Counted from the first letter of the stretch, positions 50,489 through 60,504 are shown. The stretch: DNA of 64,000 nucleotides from Antarctobacter heliothermus (GCF_002237555.1 NZ_CP022540.1:2116501-2180500), one strand, 5' to 3'. A program made the numbers and translations. Notes: a model not told the origin generated them from the sequence alone.

Positions 50489-50992
50489 ATGTCAGAAGGG
50501 CGTACAGCGCAGGGGGAAACCCTGCTTTATCTCACGGATGAACAGCTGCGGCAGGGGGCTGAGGCAATGTTCTTTGCCTATCGGGGGTTTACCGCTGATC
50601 CTGACCGTATCCTGGACGGGCTATGCTATGGTCGTGCGCACCACCGCGCGCTGCATTTCATACACACCGCGCCTGGCACGACCGTGAACAACCTGCTGAG
50701 CATTCTCGGGGTCACGAAGCAATCGTTGAATCGGGTGCTGCGCACAATGATAGAGGATGGTCTGGTCGAAAGCCGGGTCGGTCGTGTCGACAAGCGCGAG
50801 CGCCACCTGTACCTGACAGAGGCGGGCGATACGCTGGAACGTCAATTGTCGGATGCGCAAAGGATGCGGATGCGCGCGGCCTTTCGTGATGCCGGGCCAG
50901 AGGCTGTCGCGGGCTTTCGCCGCGTGCTGGAGGCGATGATGGACCCGGAGATGCGCAGGCAGTACCAAAGGCTGAGGGAGGGCCGCGGATGA
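50489..50992 (+). CDS. petP: MarR-family regulator (PetP-like)
   Basis: This 167-residue MarR-type winged-helix protein (TTVNNLLSILGVTKQSLNRVLRTMIEDGLV, split by the turn at GVTK) carries a wing near SRVGRVDKRERHLYLT. It overlaps the response regulator gene by 4 bases. The pair matches the petP-petR arrangement described near cytochrome bc1 genes in Rhodobacter capsulatus, where PetR is needed for growth; petABC is not in this window. The name rests on the pairing and resemblance, not on a search. Confidence 0.75.
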   Translation: MSEGRTAQGETLLYLTDEQLRQGAEAMFFAYRGFTADPDRILDGLCYGRAHHRALHFIHTAPGTTVNNLLSILGVTKQSLNRVLRTMIEDGLVESRVGRVDKRERHLYLTEAGDTLERQLSDAQRMRMRAAFRDAGPEAVAGFRRVLEAMMDPEMRRQYQRLREGRG

Positions 50993-51690
50993 GCGAGAAC
51001 GACGCCCATCTGCTGATCGTCGATGACGATGAGCGGATCAGGGGACTGCTGCAAAAATTCCTGATCCGGAACGGGTTCCTTGTTAGTGCGGCGCGGGATG
51101 CCGCCCATGCACGGCGGCTGTTGTCCGGGCTGGATTTCGACATGATCGTGCTGGACGTGATGATGCCGGGTGAGGATGGCGTGAGTCTGACAAAGGGGAT
51201 TCGAGAAACCTCGCAGACGCCGGTACTGTTGCTGACTGCCCGGTCTGAAACAGAGGACCGGATCAAGGGACTCGAGGCCGGAGCGGACGACTATCTGGCC
51301 AAGCCATTCGAGCCCAAGGAACTGCTGCTGCGGATCAATGCGATCCTGCGCCGGATGCCAGAGACCACCGCCGAATCCAGCGTGCCCAAGCTGCTGACAT
51401 TGGGTGACATCCGCTATGACATTGAGCGCGGCGAGATGTGGCAGGGCGAGGATATGGTGCGGCTGACCGCAACAGAAAGCCAGTTGATGCGGATCTTTTC
51501 CGCCCGTCCGGGAGAGCCGCTGAGTCGCGCCAAGCTGGTAGAGGAGCTGGGCCGCGATAAAGGGCAGGCGCAGGAACGCGCGGTCGATGTTCAGATCACC
51601 CGACTGCGGCGCAAGATGGAGGCGGACCCCAAGCAACCGCGCTATTTGCAGACGGTACGCGGGGCGGGATACATGCTGGCGCCCGACTGA
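50989..51690 (+). CDS. petR: OmpR-family response regulator (PetR-like)
   Basis: This 233-residue regulator has a receiver with phosphoacceptor Asp56 in IVLDVMMPGEDG, switch Lys in YLAKPFEPKELL, and a C-terminal winged helix (LSRAKLVEELGRDKGQAQERA, then VQITRLRRKMEADP). Receiver and spacing are typical (about 230). It is coupled to the MarR-type gene upstream (ATGA overlap). No histidine kinase gene is adjacent, as in the described petPR pair. Confidence 0.82.
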   Translation: MSENDAHLLIVDDDERIRGLLQKFLIRNGFLVSAARDAAHARRLLSGLDFDMIVLDVMMPGEDGVSLTKGIRETSQTPVLLLTARSETEDRIKGLEAGADDYLAKPFEPKELLLRINAILRRMPETTAESSVPKLLTLGDIRYDIERGEMWQGEDMVRLTATESQLMRIFSARPGEPLSRAKLVEELGRDKGQAQERAVDVQITRLRRKMEADPKQPRYLQTVRGAGYMLAPD

Positions 51691-51801
51691 CGGCCCGACT
51701 GACTGGTTGTGGGGACGCACGTTTCGCGTTTTTGTCGGGCTGAGGCGCTTTCGGATCGGGCGCTTTTCAGGTGTTATTTCGGAAAAGAAACTGGGGGCAC
51801 G

Positions 51802-52725
51802 ATGGCAACGGCACTCTTTACCCACGCGGATGCGCTGGATCATGTGACGCCCGAAGGGCATCCAGAGCGAGTGGCGCGGATCGAACATCTGCTGCACGCG
51901 TTGGCCGGGTTGGATCTGGTGCGCGAAACCGCACCAGAGGCGACAGAGGCGCATTTACGGCTTTGCCATCCACAGCGCTACATCGACCGGATTCGGTCGG
52001 CTGTGCCGGACAGTGGTCAATTCCAGTTGGATGCGGATACTTGGCTGTCGTCAGGCTCATTCCGTGCCGGGTTGCGTGGTGCGGGTGCGGCGATTGCGGC
52101 GGTGGATATGGTGCTGGGCGGACAGGTGGCCAATGCGTTTTGCGCCATGCGCCCGCCGGGACACCATGCCGAAACAGAGACGCCGATGGGGTTTTGCCTG
52201 TTTGGCAACGTAGCTATCGCCGCCAAACTCGCGTTGGAGGCACATGGGCTGGCCCGCGTCGCAGTGGTCGATTTCGACGTACACCATGGCAATGGGACGC
52301 AGGACTTGCTGTGGGACGAGGCGCGTTCGCTGTTCATCGGCTCACACCAGATGCCGCTTTGGCCAGGCACTGGCGGGGTGGAAGATCGTGGCGAGCATGA
52401 CAATGTGCTCAACCTGCCACTGCCGCCCGGATCGGGCGGGTCCGAGATGCGCAGCGTCTGGACGCCTGCGCTATCGCGTATCCGCGACTTTCAGCCCGAA
52501 TTGCTGATCATCTCCGCCGGCTTTGACGCGCATCAGGATGATCCGCTGGCGCAGTTGGAATGGAACGTTGACGATTTCCGCTGGATCACTCGCGAATTGT
52601 GCGATCTGGCGGCGGATGTCTGCGACGGTCGCGTGGTGTCCTGCCTCGAAGGGGGCTATGACCTTGGCGCGCTCAGCACAAGCGGCAAGGCGCATGTGGA
52701 AATCTTGATGGAGGCAGGCCAATGA
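51802..52725 (+). CDS. Histone deacetylase family (AcuC-like) zinc hydrolase
   Basis: This 307-residue arginase/deacetylase-fold protein has the conserved motifs MRPPGHHAE (catalytic histidines), DFDVHHGNGTQ (zinc aspartate and histidine) and SAGFDAHQDDPL. Bacterial members deacetylate acetylated small molecules or proteins; the substrate is unknown. The ATG at 51802 gives MATALFTHADALDH; an in-frame upstream start lacks a ribosome site. The stop overlaps the xseB ATG, so it is the first gene of a four-gene unit with xseB, ispA and dxs. Confidence 0.93.
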   Translation: MATALFTHADALDHVTPEGHPERVARIEHLLHALAGLDLVRETAPEATEAHLRLCHPQRYIDRIRSAVPDSGQFQLDADTWLSSGSFRAGLRGAGAAIAAVDMVLGGQVANAFCAMRPPGHHAETETPMGFCLFGNVAIAAKLALEAHGLARVAVVDFDVHHGNGTQDLLWDEARSLFIGSHQMPLWPGTGGVEDRGEHDNVLNLPLPPGSGGSEMRSVWTPALSRIRDFQPELLIISAGFDAHQDDPLAQLEWNVDDFRWITRELCDLAADVCDGRVVSCLEGGYDLGALSTSGKAHVEILMEAGQ

Positions 52726-52964
52726 GCGAGACACCGGTCGAAGAGATGAGTTTTGAGCAGGCCATGACCGAACTGGAAAAGGTCGTGGGGATGCTGGAAC
52801 GCGGCGACGTGGCTCTGGAAGAGTCGATCACGCTGTATGAGCGTGGCGCACAACTGAAAAAACGCTGTGAGCAAAAGCTGAAGGATGCCGAGGAAAAGGT
52901 TGCCCTCATCACGCTGGACAGCGACGGCAACCCAGTGGGGACGAAGCCGGTCGAGGGGCTCTGA
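52722..52964 (+). CDS. xseB: Exodeoxyribonuclease VII small subunit
   Basis: This 80-residue helical protein has the XseB pattern MSFEQAMTELEKVVGMLERGDVALEESITLYERG (split over 6-45). With the large subunit XseA it degrades single-stranded DNA. It overlaps the deacetylase stop by 4 bases and the ispA start by 1 base (TGATG). The large-subunit gene is not in this window. Confidence 0.96.
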   Translation: MSETPVEEMSFEQAMTELEKVVGMLERGDVALEESITLYERGAQLKKRCEQKLKDAEEKVALITLDSDGNPVGTKPVEGL

Positions 52965-53836
52965 TGAGCTTTGATGACGGGCTGGCGTCGGCGGCCTCTG
53001 CGATCGGCACACATCTGGAAACGGTCCTGGCCGACTTTCCCGATCTGCCTGTGACGCGAGCGATGGGCTATGCAGTGGCGGGTGGTAAACGCCTGCGTGG
53101 CTATCTGGTGCTGGAGGGCGCGCGCCTGCATGGCGTGGCACCGGAGCGCGCGATCTGGCCTGCCTGTGCGATTGAGGCAATCCACGCCTATAGCCTCGTC
53201 CATGACGATCTGCCGTGTATGGATGACGATGACCTGAGACGTGGTCTGCCCACGGTGCATCGGAAATGGGATGAGGCAACCGCAGTATTGGCGGGGGATG
53301 CCTTACAGACCCTCGGGTTTGAAATGGTCGCACGGGATGCCTGTCATGACGACCCGGTGGTCCGAGCCGATTTGGCGCTGAGCCTTGCAAGGGCCTCTGG
53401 CGCGCAGGGCATGGTGCTTGGACAGGCATTGGACATGGCGGCGGAACAGGCGGATACGCCATTGACGTTGGATGAGATCACGGCCCTGCAGGCGGGCAAG
53501 ACCGGCGCGCTGATCTGCTGGGCGGCAGAGGCGGGCGCACGGATGGCGCGTGTCGATCTGACACCGCTTACGGGCTATGCGCAGCGCCTTGGCCTTGCCT
53601 TTCAAATCGCCGATGACATTCTGGATGTCGAAGGGGACGCAGCGCAGATGGGCAAGGCGGTGGGCAAGGACGCGGATCGCGGCAAGGCGACCTTTGTCAG
53701 CCTGCTGGGATTGGACGGGGCGAAACGCCGCGCCGAAACCCTTGTGACCGAGGCGTGTGATTGCCTATCTTTGTATGGTGCAGAGGCGATCAACTTGCAG
53801 CAGGCCGCGCGCTTCGTTATTGCGCGGCGGACCTGA
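52964..53836 (+). CDS. ispA: Farnesyl/geranyl diphosphate synthase
   Basis: This 290-residue trans-prenyltransferase elongates isoprenyl diphosphates for quinones and other isoprenoids. It has both aspartate-rich motifs: DDLPCMDDDD (first, with the two-residue insertion typical of bacterial farnesyl diphosphate synthases) and DDILDVEGD (second). GKRLRGYLVLEGA matches the GK(R)xR motif. It lies between xseB and dxs, the usual alphaproteobacterial order, and supplies the same pathway as dxs. Confidence 0.93.
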   Translation: MSFDDGLASAASAIGTHLETVLADFPDLPVTRAMGYAVAGGKRLRGYLVLEGARLHGVAPERAIWPACAIEAIHAYSLVHDDLPCMDDDDLRRGLPTVHRKWDEATAVLAGDALQTLGFEMVARDACHDDPVVRADLALSLARASGAQGMVLGQALDMAAEQADTPLTLDEITALQAGKTGALICWAAEAGARMARVDLTPLTGYAQRLGLAFQIADDILDVEGDAAQMGKAVGKDADRGKATFVSLLGLDGAKRRAETLVTEACDCLSLYGAEAINLQQAARFVIARRT

Positions 53837-53854
53837 CCAGACGGAGGCTGCCCC

Positions 53855-55780
53855 ATGACCGATCGGCCCCAGACCCCCTTGCTTGACCGGGTGACATCCC
53901 CGGCGGACCTCAAGCAGTTTTCCGATGCCGAGCTGGAACATCTGGCTGTAGAATTGCGGGCAGAAACAATTTCTGCCGTGTCCGAGACCGGCGGCCACCT
54001 TGGCGCGGGCCTTGGCGTGGTCGAACTGACGGTGGCGTTGCATGCGATCTTTGACAGTCCGCGTGACAAGATCATCTGGGACGTCAGTCACCAGTGTTAC
54101 CCGCACAAGATCCTGACCGGGCGGCGCGACCGTATCCGCACCTTGCGGCAAAAGGACGGGCTGTCGGGGTTCACCAAACGATCTGAGTCACCCTACGATC
54201 CCTTTGGCGCAGCGCATTCCAGCACCTCCATCAGCGCCGCCCTTGGTTTTGCCGTGGCGCGCGATCTGGGGGGGCTGTGTGACACCGGGCACGGCGATGC
54301 CATTGCCGTGATCGGCGACGGCGCGATGAGCGCGGGCATGGCGTTTGAGGCGATGAACAACGCGGGCCATCTGGGCAAGCGGCTGATCGTGATCCTCAAC
54401 GACAATGAGATGAGCATCGCACCTCCCACTGGCGCGATGTCCTCTTACCTCAGCCGTCTGTACGCCGAGGCCCCGTTTCAGGATCTCAAGGCCGCCGCCA
54501 AGGGGGCGGTGTCCTTTCTTCCCGAACCCTTCCGCGAAGGCGCGCGGCGCGCCAAGGAGATGCTCAAGGGCATGACCGTGGGCGGGACGCTGTTCGAGGA
54601 GCTGGGGTTCTCCTATCTTGGGCCACTGGACGGGCATGACCTCGACCAGTTGTTGCCGGTCCTGCGCACGGTACGTCAGCGCGCCACCGGGCCGATCCTG
54701 CTGCATGTGCTGACCAAAAAGGGCAAGGGCTATAGCCACGCCGAACATGCTCCGGACAAGGGGCACGCGCGGGCCAAGTTCGACGTTGTCACCGGCAAGC
54801 AGAAAAAGGCACCGTCCAATGCGCCCAGCTATACCAAGGTGTTTGCGCAGGCGCTGTTGCAGCACGCCGCCGACGATCCGCGCATCTGCGCGGTGACAGC
54901 GGCGATGCCGGACGGCACCGGGCTGGATCTGTTCGCGGAACGCTATCCGTCACGGTGTTTCGATGTGGGCATCGCCGAACAGCATGGCGTGACCTTTTCC
55001 GCCGGGCTGGCGGCGGGCGGGATGCGGCCATTCTGCGCGATGTATTCGACGTTTCTACAGCGCGGCTATGATCAGGTTGTGCATGACGTGGCGATCCAGC
55101 GTCTTCCGGTGCGCTTTGCCATCGACCGCGCGGGGCTGGTGGGCGCGGATGGCGCGACCCATGCGGGCAGCTTTGATGTTGCTTACTTGGCTAACCTGCC
55201 CGGCTTTGTCGTGATGGCTGCGGCGGACGAGGCAGAGCTGAAGCATATGGTCGCCACCGCCGCCGCGCATGACGAGGGGCCGATCGCCTTTCGCTATCCG
55301 CGCGGAGAGGGCTCGGGTGTGGAGATGCCGGAACGCGGTCAGGTGCTGGAGATCGGCAAAGGCCGCATGATGCGTGAAGGCAAGGGCGTCGCTATCTTGT
55401 CCTTTGGCACGCGCCTGTCCGAAGTGCTGAAAGCGTGTGAGGCTCTGGAGGCGCGCGGCGTATCGCCCACCGTGGCGGATGCGCGTTTTGCCAAGCCGCT
55501 GGACCGGGACCTGATCCTGCAACTGGCGCGGGATCATGAGGCGTTGATCACCATTGAAGAGGGCGCCATCGGTGGCTTTGGCAGCCATGTGGCGCAGCTA
55601 CTGGCCGAAGAGGGTGTTTTTGACAGCGGTTTGAAATATCGTTCAATGGTGCTGCCTGATACCTTTATCGACCATGCCAGCCCGACGGACATGTACGCGG
55701 CGGCCAAAATGAACGCGTCGGACATCGAGACGAAGGTGCTCGAGGTTCTGGGCGCAAGGGTGCTGGACAAGCGGGCCTGA
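53855..55780 (+). CDS. dxs: 1-deoxy-D-xylulose-5-phosphate synthase
   Basis: This 641-residue thiamine-diphosphate enzyme condenses pyruvate and glyceraldehyde-3-phosphate in the first step of the non-mevalonate isoprenoid pathway. The ThDP motif is [17 protein letters not shown], and the central [13 protein letters not shown] and C-terminal transketolase-like domains are present. The length is typical (about 640). It starts 18 bases after ispA and closes the unit. Confidence 0.97.
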   Translation: MTDRPQTPLLDRVTSPADLKQFSDAELEHLAVELRAETISAVSETGGHLGAGLGVVELTVALHAIFDSPRDKIIWDVSHQCYPHKILTGRRDRIRTLRQKDGLSGFTKRSESPYDPFGAAHSSTSISAALGFAVARDLGGLCDTGHGDAIAVIGDGAMSAGMAFEAMNNAGHLGKRLIVILNDNEMSIAPPTGAMSSYLSRLYAEAPFQDLKAAAKGAVSFLPEPFREGARRAKEMLKGMTVGGTLFEELGFSYLGPLDGHDLDQLLPVLRTVRQRATGPILLHVLTKKGKGYSHAEHAPDKGHARAKFDVVTGKQKKAPSNAPSYTKVFAQALLQHAADDPRICAVTAAMPDGTGLDLFAERYPSRCFDVGIAEQHGVTFSAGLAAGGMRPFCAMYSTFLQRGYDQVVHDVAIQRLPVRFAIDRAGLVGADGATHAGSFDVAYLANLPGFVVMAAADEAELKHMVATAAAHDEGPIAFRYPRGEGSGVEMPERGQVLEIGKGRMMREGKGVAILSFGTRLSEVLKACEALEARGVSPTVADARFAKPLDRDLILQLARDHEALITIEEGAIGGFGSHVAQLLAEEGVFDSGLKYRSMVLPDTFIDHASPTDMYAAAKMNASDIETKVLEVLGARVLDKRA

Positions 55781-55800
55781 CCGGGCCCGCCTCTGCCGTT

Positions 55801-56427
55801 TCAGATCAGACCCGACCAGAGCGAGACCAGCGCCAGAACGACCAGACCGGCCTGAATATACCCGGCCAGTAGATACAGACCGTCGCGCGTCATCACGCCG
55901 AACATCATCATTGCCACCGCCCCGGCAAAGAACGAGGTCACAAAGGGCAGGATCTCGAGAAACGGCCAGGACAGCGCGATCAGCGTCACTGCCGCAAAGG
56001 CAAGCGGCCTCACCGGGCGCGAGGTCAGCAGCCTGAGCCGACCACTGCTGTGCCGATCCATCCAGCCCGCCGGTTTGCTGAGCCAGTCGATCGCCTTGGT
56101 CATCTTTTTCGCGCTGACACTGCGACGATGCAGAAAACCGGGCAACCACAGATGCCGCCGTCCCAGCAAGGCCTGAATCGACACCAGCATTGTGATCAGC
56201 GCGCCGATGGTTGGACTGCCCGGAATGCCGGAAATCGGTGAAACCAGAACAATCGCGGGGACAAGGATCACGGCGGCAAAGGATTGGTCACCAACGCGGC
56301 TCAGCACGTCGCCGACAGAGACCCGCGTGTCACCCTCGCCGGGGCGCATGGCCTCCAGCAATTCCCCAAGGGATTGTGGGCTGCGTTTGGATGTCGTCTC
56401 TGTTGTTTCAGGGTCGGCGGTCATCAT
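55801..56427 (-). CDS. ExoD-family membrane protein
   Basis: This 208-residue protein has an N-terminal cytoplasmic part (SLGELLEAMRPGEGDTRVSVGDVLS) and several hydrophobic segments, with the ExoD pattern LVSPISGIPGSPTIGALI. ExoD was first linked to exopolysaccharide production and alkaline tolerance in rhizobia; its molecular role is unknown. It overlaps the epimerase-like gene upstream by 4 bases and converges with dxs. Confidence 0.88.
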   Translation of the reverse strand: MMTADPETTETTSKRSPQSLGELLEAMRPGEGDTRVSVGDVLSRVGDQSFAAVILVPAIVLVSPISGIPGSPTIGALITMLVSIQALLGRRHLWLPGFLHRRSVSAKKMTKAIDWLSKPAGWMDRHSSGRLRLLTSRPVRPLAFAAVTLIALSWPFLEILPFVTSFFAGAVAMMMFGVMTRDGLYLLAGYIQAGLVVLALVSLWSGLI

Positions 56428-57287
56428 TCGGACGCCTGTTCGGCGGCGAGGATTGCCGCCAGTGCGCTTTGATAATCGGGATAGCGCAGGGTCACGCCCA
56501 ATTCCTTTTTGATACGTTCGTTCGAAACGCGTTTGCTTTCGCCATAGAAACTGCGGGCCATCGGGGAAAGTTCCGCCTCTTCAAAGGCGACCTCGGGCGG
56601 GACGGGCATCCCCAGCATCTCAGCGGCGCAGGCGATCACGTCCTGCGGCGGGGCGGGCGCGTCATCACACAGGTTGTAGACAGCGCCCGGATTGGGTTGC
56701 GCGATGGAGGCACGCAAGACTTGCGCGATATCCTCGACATGGATGCGAGAGAAAACCTGATCGGGCTTGATGATCCGCCGCGCGGTGCCTTTGCGCAGCT
56801 TGGCAAAGGGTCCGCGTCCGGGACCGTAGATGCCCGCCAGACGGAAGATATGCAGCGGCAATTCGGGAATGTCGGCCCATGCCTGTTCGGCGGCGACCCG
56901 CATCTGGCCGCGTCGGCTGGACGGGGTCAGGGGGGAGCCCTCATCGACCCAGCCGCCCGCATGGTCGCCATAGACGCCTGTGGTCGAGAGATAGCCCGCC
57001 CATTCCAGCGCGGGCGCGTGACGGGCGATGTCAGGGCCGATCATGCGCAGAGCGGGATCACCCTCGGCGTCCGGAGCCGCTGAGATCAGCAGATGGGTCG
57101 CGTGTTGCAGCGCCTCTGTCACGGCCTCTGCCTGCCACAGGATCGGGGTGATCCCGGTGGCGGAAAGCTGCGCCATCTTGTCGGCACTGCGTGTGGTTCC
57201 GATCACCTGCCAGCCCTCGGGCAGCAAAACATCGGCAAGAGCGCGCGCGGAAAATCCGTGGCCAAGGGAGAGCAGGGTACAAGTCAT
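56424..57287 (-). CDS. NAD-dependent epimerase/dehydratase-like protein (YeeZ type)
   Basis: This 287-residue extended SDR-like protein has LSLGHGFSARALADVL in place of the usual glycine-rich motif and YLSTTGVYGDHAGGWVDE, which retains YLSSTGVYG-like substrate-side residues. The C-terminal part contains FSRIHVEDIAQVL and YNLCDDAPAPPQDV. YeeZ-type proteins are uncharacterised. It is co-transcribed with the ExoD gene (4-base overlap). Confidence 0.85.
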   Translation of the reverse strand: MTCTLLSLGHGFSARALADVLLPEGWQVIGTTRSADKMAQLSATGITPILWQAEAVTEALQHATHLLISAAPDAEGDPALRMIGPDIARHAPALEWAGYLSTTGVYGDHAGGWVDEGSPLTPSSRRGQMRVAAEQAWADIPELPLHIFRLAGIYGPGRGPFAKLRKGTARRIIKPDQVFSRIHVEDIAQVLRASIAQPNPGAVYNLCDDAPAPPQDVIACAAEMLGMPVPPEVAFEEAELSPMARSFYGESKRVSNERIKKELGVTLRYPDYQSALAAILAAEQASE

Positions 57288-57475
57288 TGGCCTTAGTTGG
57301 CGCTGCGGGCGTCAAGTTGCAAGTCTTGTCGCGATGTCGCAGGCGGGAAACGACGCGCGGACCGGCGCCGGTGTTTTGCGTGGCTCGGGCGGCGTTTCGC
57401 CGACGCGACGGCTGCGGACTCGCGCCGTTAAAAAACGCGGGCTAGGACAAAACCGTTCTTTCCGGAGTTTTCGAC

Positions 57476-57958
57476 ATGCTGGCCCGTCGCGCCTTTCTGT
57501 TCACCGCCCTTGCCGCCGTTGCGGGGTGTTCCACTGCCCCGCGTGAGACCCGCGCAGGGGACGGTCCCGTGCCGAAGGCGCTGCCGCTGCACCCCAATGA
57601 AACGCCCGAATTGCGCGCCAAGATCAACAAATGGGCGGACCACTACGAGTTGCCGCGCGGGCTGGTGCATCGTCTGGCGATCCGCGAAAGCACCCACAAC
57701 CCCAAGGCGCGCAGCGGACCGTATTGGGGCTTGTTGCAGATCTTGCCGCAGACCGCGCGCACCATGGGCTTTCAAGGCCAGAACAAGGACCTGTTGGATG
57801 CGGATACCAACCTGAAATACGGGCTGAAGTATCTCAAAGGCGCCTACGTCGTCGCGGACGGGAACTGGGACAATTCTATCAAATGGTACGCGCGCGGTTA
57901 CTACTATGAGGCCAAGCGCTTGGGCCTGCTGGTCGAGACCGGATTGCGACCGGGCTGA
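57476..57958 (+). CDS. Lytic transglycosylase-like lipoprotein
   Basis: This 160-residue protein has a lipoprotein signal ending AAVAGC (Cys18) and an SLT-type domain with catalytic Glu71 in LAIRESTHNPKARS. GPYWGLLQILPQTARTMGF follows, and then ALKYGLKYLKGA-type helices. It would cleave peptidoglycan glycan strands from the outer-membrane side. The size is small for the family, basically one minimal SLT domain. The 188-base gap upstream has a GC-rich hairpin-like stretch and no other feature. Confidence 0.9.
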   Translation: MLARRAFLFTALAAVAGCSTAPRETRAGDGPVPKALPLHPNETPELRAKINKWADHYELPRGLVHRLAIRESTHNPKARSGPYWGLLQILPQTARTMGFQGQNKDLLDADTNLKYGLKYLKGAYVVADGNWDNSIKWYARGYYYEAKRLGLLVETGLRPG

Positions 57959-58023
57959 ACCAGAGACGATTTTCCACGAAAAATCGGTTCACCCGGTTGG
58001 GGATTCGCGTTTAGGCTGCAGAT

Positions 58024-58650
58024 ATGCAGGATGAACCGGATCTAAACGCCGCCTACGGGCTGGAAACCCCCGACGACAATCGCAGGCTCTATGCGCAATG
58101 GGCTGCGACCTATGACGATGAATTTGCCGTGGACATGGATTACATGCTGCCGCTGCACGTCGCCGAGGCCTATGCCGCAGCGGGCGGGCAGGGGCCTGTG
58201 ATCGACCTTGGCGCAGGCACTGGCCTGCTGGGGGCCGCGCTGCGCAGCTGCAGTGTCGGCCCGGTTGAGGCCACCGATCTTTCGCAGGACATGCTGGATG
58301 TGGCCGCAAGGAAGGGTCTGTATGATCGGCTGTTTACCGGCGACCTGCTGTCCCGGCTGCCAGTAGACGACGGGGCCTATGCGGGCGCGGTCAGTTCCGG
58401 CACCTTTACCCATGGGCATGTCGGCCCACAGGCCTTGGACGAGGTGCTGCGCGTCGTGCGGCCCGGCGGGATCGTGGCCCTGTCGATCAACGCGGAACAC
58501 TGGACGGCCAAAGGGTTTGCCGAGCGGTTCGAGGCGTTAGAGGACCGGATCGCCAATCTGTCGCTGCGTACCGTGCGGATTTACGGGCCAGAGGCATCCG
58601 GCCCGCATTCCGGTGATCTCAGCCAGGTGGTGACGTTCACCCGCGTCTGA
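58024..58650 (+). CDS. Class I SAM-dependent methyltransferase
   Basis: This 208-residue Rossmann-fold methyltransferase has the SAM-binding motif VIDLGAGTGLLGAAL and a post-motif acidic residue in EATDLSQDML, with VRPGGIVALSIN later. The substrate is not predictable. No clear operon partner; its stop faces the class II aldolase gene's end. Confidence 0.9.
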   Translation: MQDEPDLNAAYGLETPDDNRRLYAQWAATYDDEFAVDMDYMLPLHVAEAYAAAGGQGPVIDLGAGTGLLGAALRSCSVGPVEATDLSQDMLDVAARKGLYDRLFTGDLLSRLPVDDGAYAGAVSSGTFTHGHVGPQALDEVLRVVRPGGIVALSINAEHWTAKGFAERFEALEDRIANLSLRTVRIYGPEASGPHSGDLSQVVTFTRV

Positions 58651-58657
58651 GACCTTC

Positions 58658-59413
58658 TCAGGTCGCGTAATCGGACCCTTCTTCGTCAAGGATCAATTTC
58701 AGCTCCTCCAGGTGGTGATGGTCGCCACCCGGATATTCCTCGATCTCGCGCGCGGTCTTTTCGGCCACCTCGTCAGACAGGATGTCCAGCGGCTGCCCGG
58801 TCTGCAACGCGGTGATGTAGACCTGCGCTGCGCGTTCGAACATGTACATCCGGTTAAAGGTGTCGGCCACCGTGTCGCCGATCACCATGATGCCGTGGTT
58901 GCCCATCACCAGCGTCTTGATCTTGGGATCTGCCATCAACTGAGCGCAGCGAATGCCCTCTTCCTCGAACGCCAGACCGCCGTATTGATCATCGACCGCC
59001 TGACGGTTGAAGAACATTGCCGCGTTCTGATCCAGCGGCGGCAGTCGCTTGTCCTTGAGGCAGGCCAACACGGTGGCATTGATCGAATGCACATGCATCG
59101 CGCACCGCGCGTGCGCGCAGGCCCGGTGCAATCCGCCGTGCAGACCCCAGGCTGTCGGGTCGGGCGCGCCGGGGCGGTCCAGCGTTTCGGGATCGTTGGC
59201 ATCGACGACCAACAGGTCAGACGCCTTGATCCGTGAGAAATGCACCCGGTCCGGGTTCATCAGGAATTTTGTGCCGTCTTCGTTGATCGACAGGCTGAAA
59301 TGGTTGGCCACCGCCTCGTGCATGTTCAGCCGGACAGTCCAGCGGAATGCGGCGGCAAGGTCGACCCGTTCTTGCCAGTGGTCGATATTGGCGATGTTGT
59401 GCGGTGCGTTCAT
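58658..59413 (-). CDS. Class II aldolase/adducin family protein
   Basis: This 251-residue zinc-dependent aldolase-fold protein has metal ligands expected from the paired histidines in CAMHVHSINATVL and the NHGIMVIGDT stretch. Members include fuculose-phosphate aldolase and decarboxylases; adducin-like members in Roseobacters are uncharacterised. The ATG at 59413 is preceded by GGAGA; the longer frame to 59560 is arginine-rich and unlikely. It stands alone. Confidence 0.9.
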   Translation of the reverse strand: MNAPHNIANIDHWQERVDLAAAFRWTVRLNMHEAVANHFSLSINEDGTKFLMNPDRVHFSRIKASDLLVVDANDPETLDRPGAPDPTAWGLHGGLHRACAHARCAMHVHSINATVLACLKDKRLPPLDQNAAMFFNRQAVDDQYGGLAFEEEGIRCAQLMADPKIKTLVMGNHGIMVIGDTVADTFNRMYMFERAAQVYITALQTGQPLDILSDEVAEKTAREIEEYPGGDHHHLEELKLILDEEGSDYAT

Positions 59414-59450
59414 GTGGGTCTCCGGGGTTGGCATGTTTGCGCAGAGCCTA

Positions 59451-59933
59451 TCAGCGCCCGCAGTCCTCGCGCAATGTGTCGTAAGCTTGTTGCGCCTCCT
59501 CGGTGTCCCACTGACCGCGAAGTGTGCGGTGCTGTCCCGCCTCAACGATAACGACCTCATAGCCGATGGTGTCGCTGGTCAGGATCGTGTCCAATAGCCG
59601 CTCGGGCGACTCGTGCCGTGTCCAGGCCCAGACCCCGCGTGAGAGAAACGGCACCTCGCGGAGGCCAAGGGCCATCAGGTGATTTGCTGTGTCGTCGAAT
59701 ACCGCGCCGGATTGCGTATCGATGAACAGCGCCACGCTGCCTTCAAGATCGACGGTCAGCAACAGTCGATCCCGGCCGGGCAAACGTGCGTTGGTGGCGA
59801 TCCAGCAATAGCCGTCATCGTCGAACAGCGACCAGTTGGTCAGGCGGTCGTTGCGGTGGAGCTCTGTCTGTGCGGCAAGCGGCAGAGCGGTACACAGCGC
59901 AGCAGCCAGTACCGCCGGAAATCGAAATATCAT
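59451..59933 (-). CDS. Exported protein of unknown function
   Basis: This 160-residue protein has a clear signal peptide (MIFRFPAVLAAALCTALPLAAQ). The mature part has two cysteines (WSLFDDDGYCWIA and the terminal REDCGR), which could form a disulfide, and ends AQQAYDTLREDCGR. It resembles small periplasmic proteins common in Rhodobacteraceae but I do not recognise the family with confidence. It has its own promoter gap and precedes the aldolase gene on the same strand by 37 bases. Confidence 0.75.
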   Translation of the reverse strand: MIFRFPAVLAAALCTALPLAAQTELHRNDRLTNWSLFDDDGYCWIATNARLPGRDRLLLTVDLEGSVALFIDTQSGAVFDDTANHLMALGLREVPFLSRGVWAWTRHESPERLLDTILTSDTIGYEVVIVEAGQHRTLRGQWDTEEAQQAYDTLREDCGR

Positions 59934-60005
59934 GGGCGTTGTCCGTTGTTGCGATACGGGAATCTCCGGCCCAGCCTAGCCGGACAAACGCTGCGTGCAA
60001 ACTGG

Positions 60006-60425
60006 TCAAAGCGGGCGGGAGGGTACCCATGCATAGCCGTCTGGGCAGATCAGATAGCATTCGCGCAGGCCGTGCGGTTTGTCCGTCGGCGGCTGAAGGA
60101 TGTGCATCCCCTGTGCCTCGGCCATGGCCGCCACCGCGTCCGGGTCGCTGTCATACAGCCGCAGTTCAGCACCCGCGCCGCGCGGGCCCGCCTCTGGCAG
60201 GTAGGACAGGTAGGGGTTGGCGTGGTAGGTGCCGTCGCCGTGCAGTTGAAACACCGACATTCCGTAGCGAAGAATCGCAAAATCGGCACTGACGCGGTGG
60301 GCAGTCATGCCAAAGACGGCCTCCAGCATCGCGCAATAGCCGCGCACGTCACGCACCAGCAGGTTCAGTCCCAGCCCCCGCAGCGATGCGCCAAACTCCG
60401 CGGCCGGAACGGTTTCATAATCCAT
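60006..60425 (-). CDS. VOC-family (glyoxalase/dioxygenase fold) protein
   Basis: This 139-residue protein has two beta-alpha-beta-beta-beta modules of the VOC fold (LNLLVRDVRGYCAMLEAVFG, then LRLYDSDPDAVAAMAEAQG). Members include glyoxalase I, extradiol dioxygenases and resistance proteins; the metal-ligand pattern here does not reveal which. It diverges from the AMP nucleosidase gene. Confidence 0.87.
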   Translation of the reverse strand: MDYETVPAAEFGASLRGLGLNLLVRDVRGYCAMLEAVFGMTAHRVSADFAILRYGMSVFQLHGDGTYHANPYLSYLPEAGPRGAGAELRLYDSDPDAVAAMAEAQGMHILQPPTDKPHGLRECYLICPDGYAWVPSRPL

Positions 60426-60504
60426 GTCAGTTCCTATGACCTTATCGTCAGCTTGAACACGGCTCCCGGACCTGTCAACCTTCGCGCAAAATCAGGGGGC
60501 ACGC

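Noticed and set aside
51709..51801. Upstream extension of the deacetylase gene
   Set aside because: The added residues do not match the family start and no ribosome site precedes them; the ATG at 51802 begins the expected sequence.
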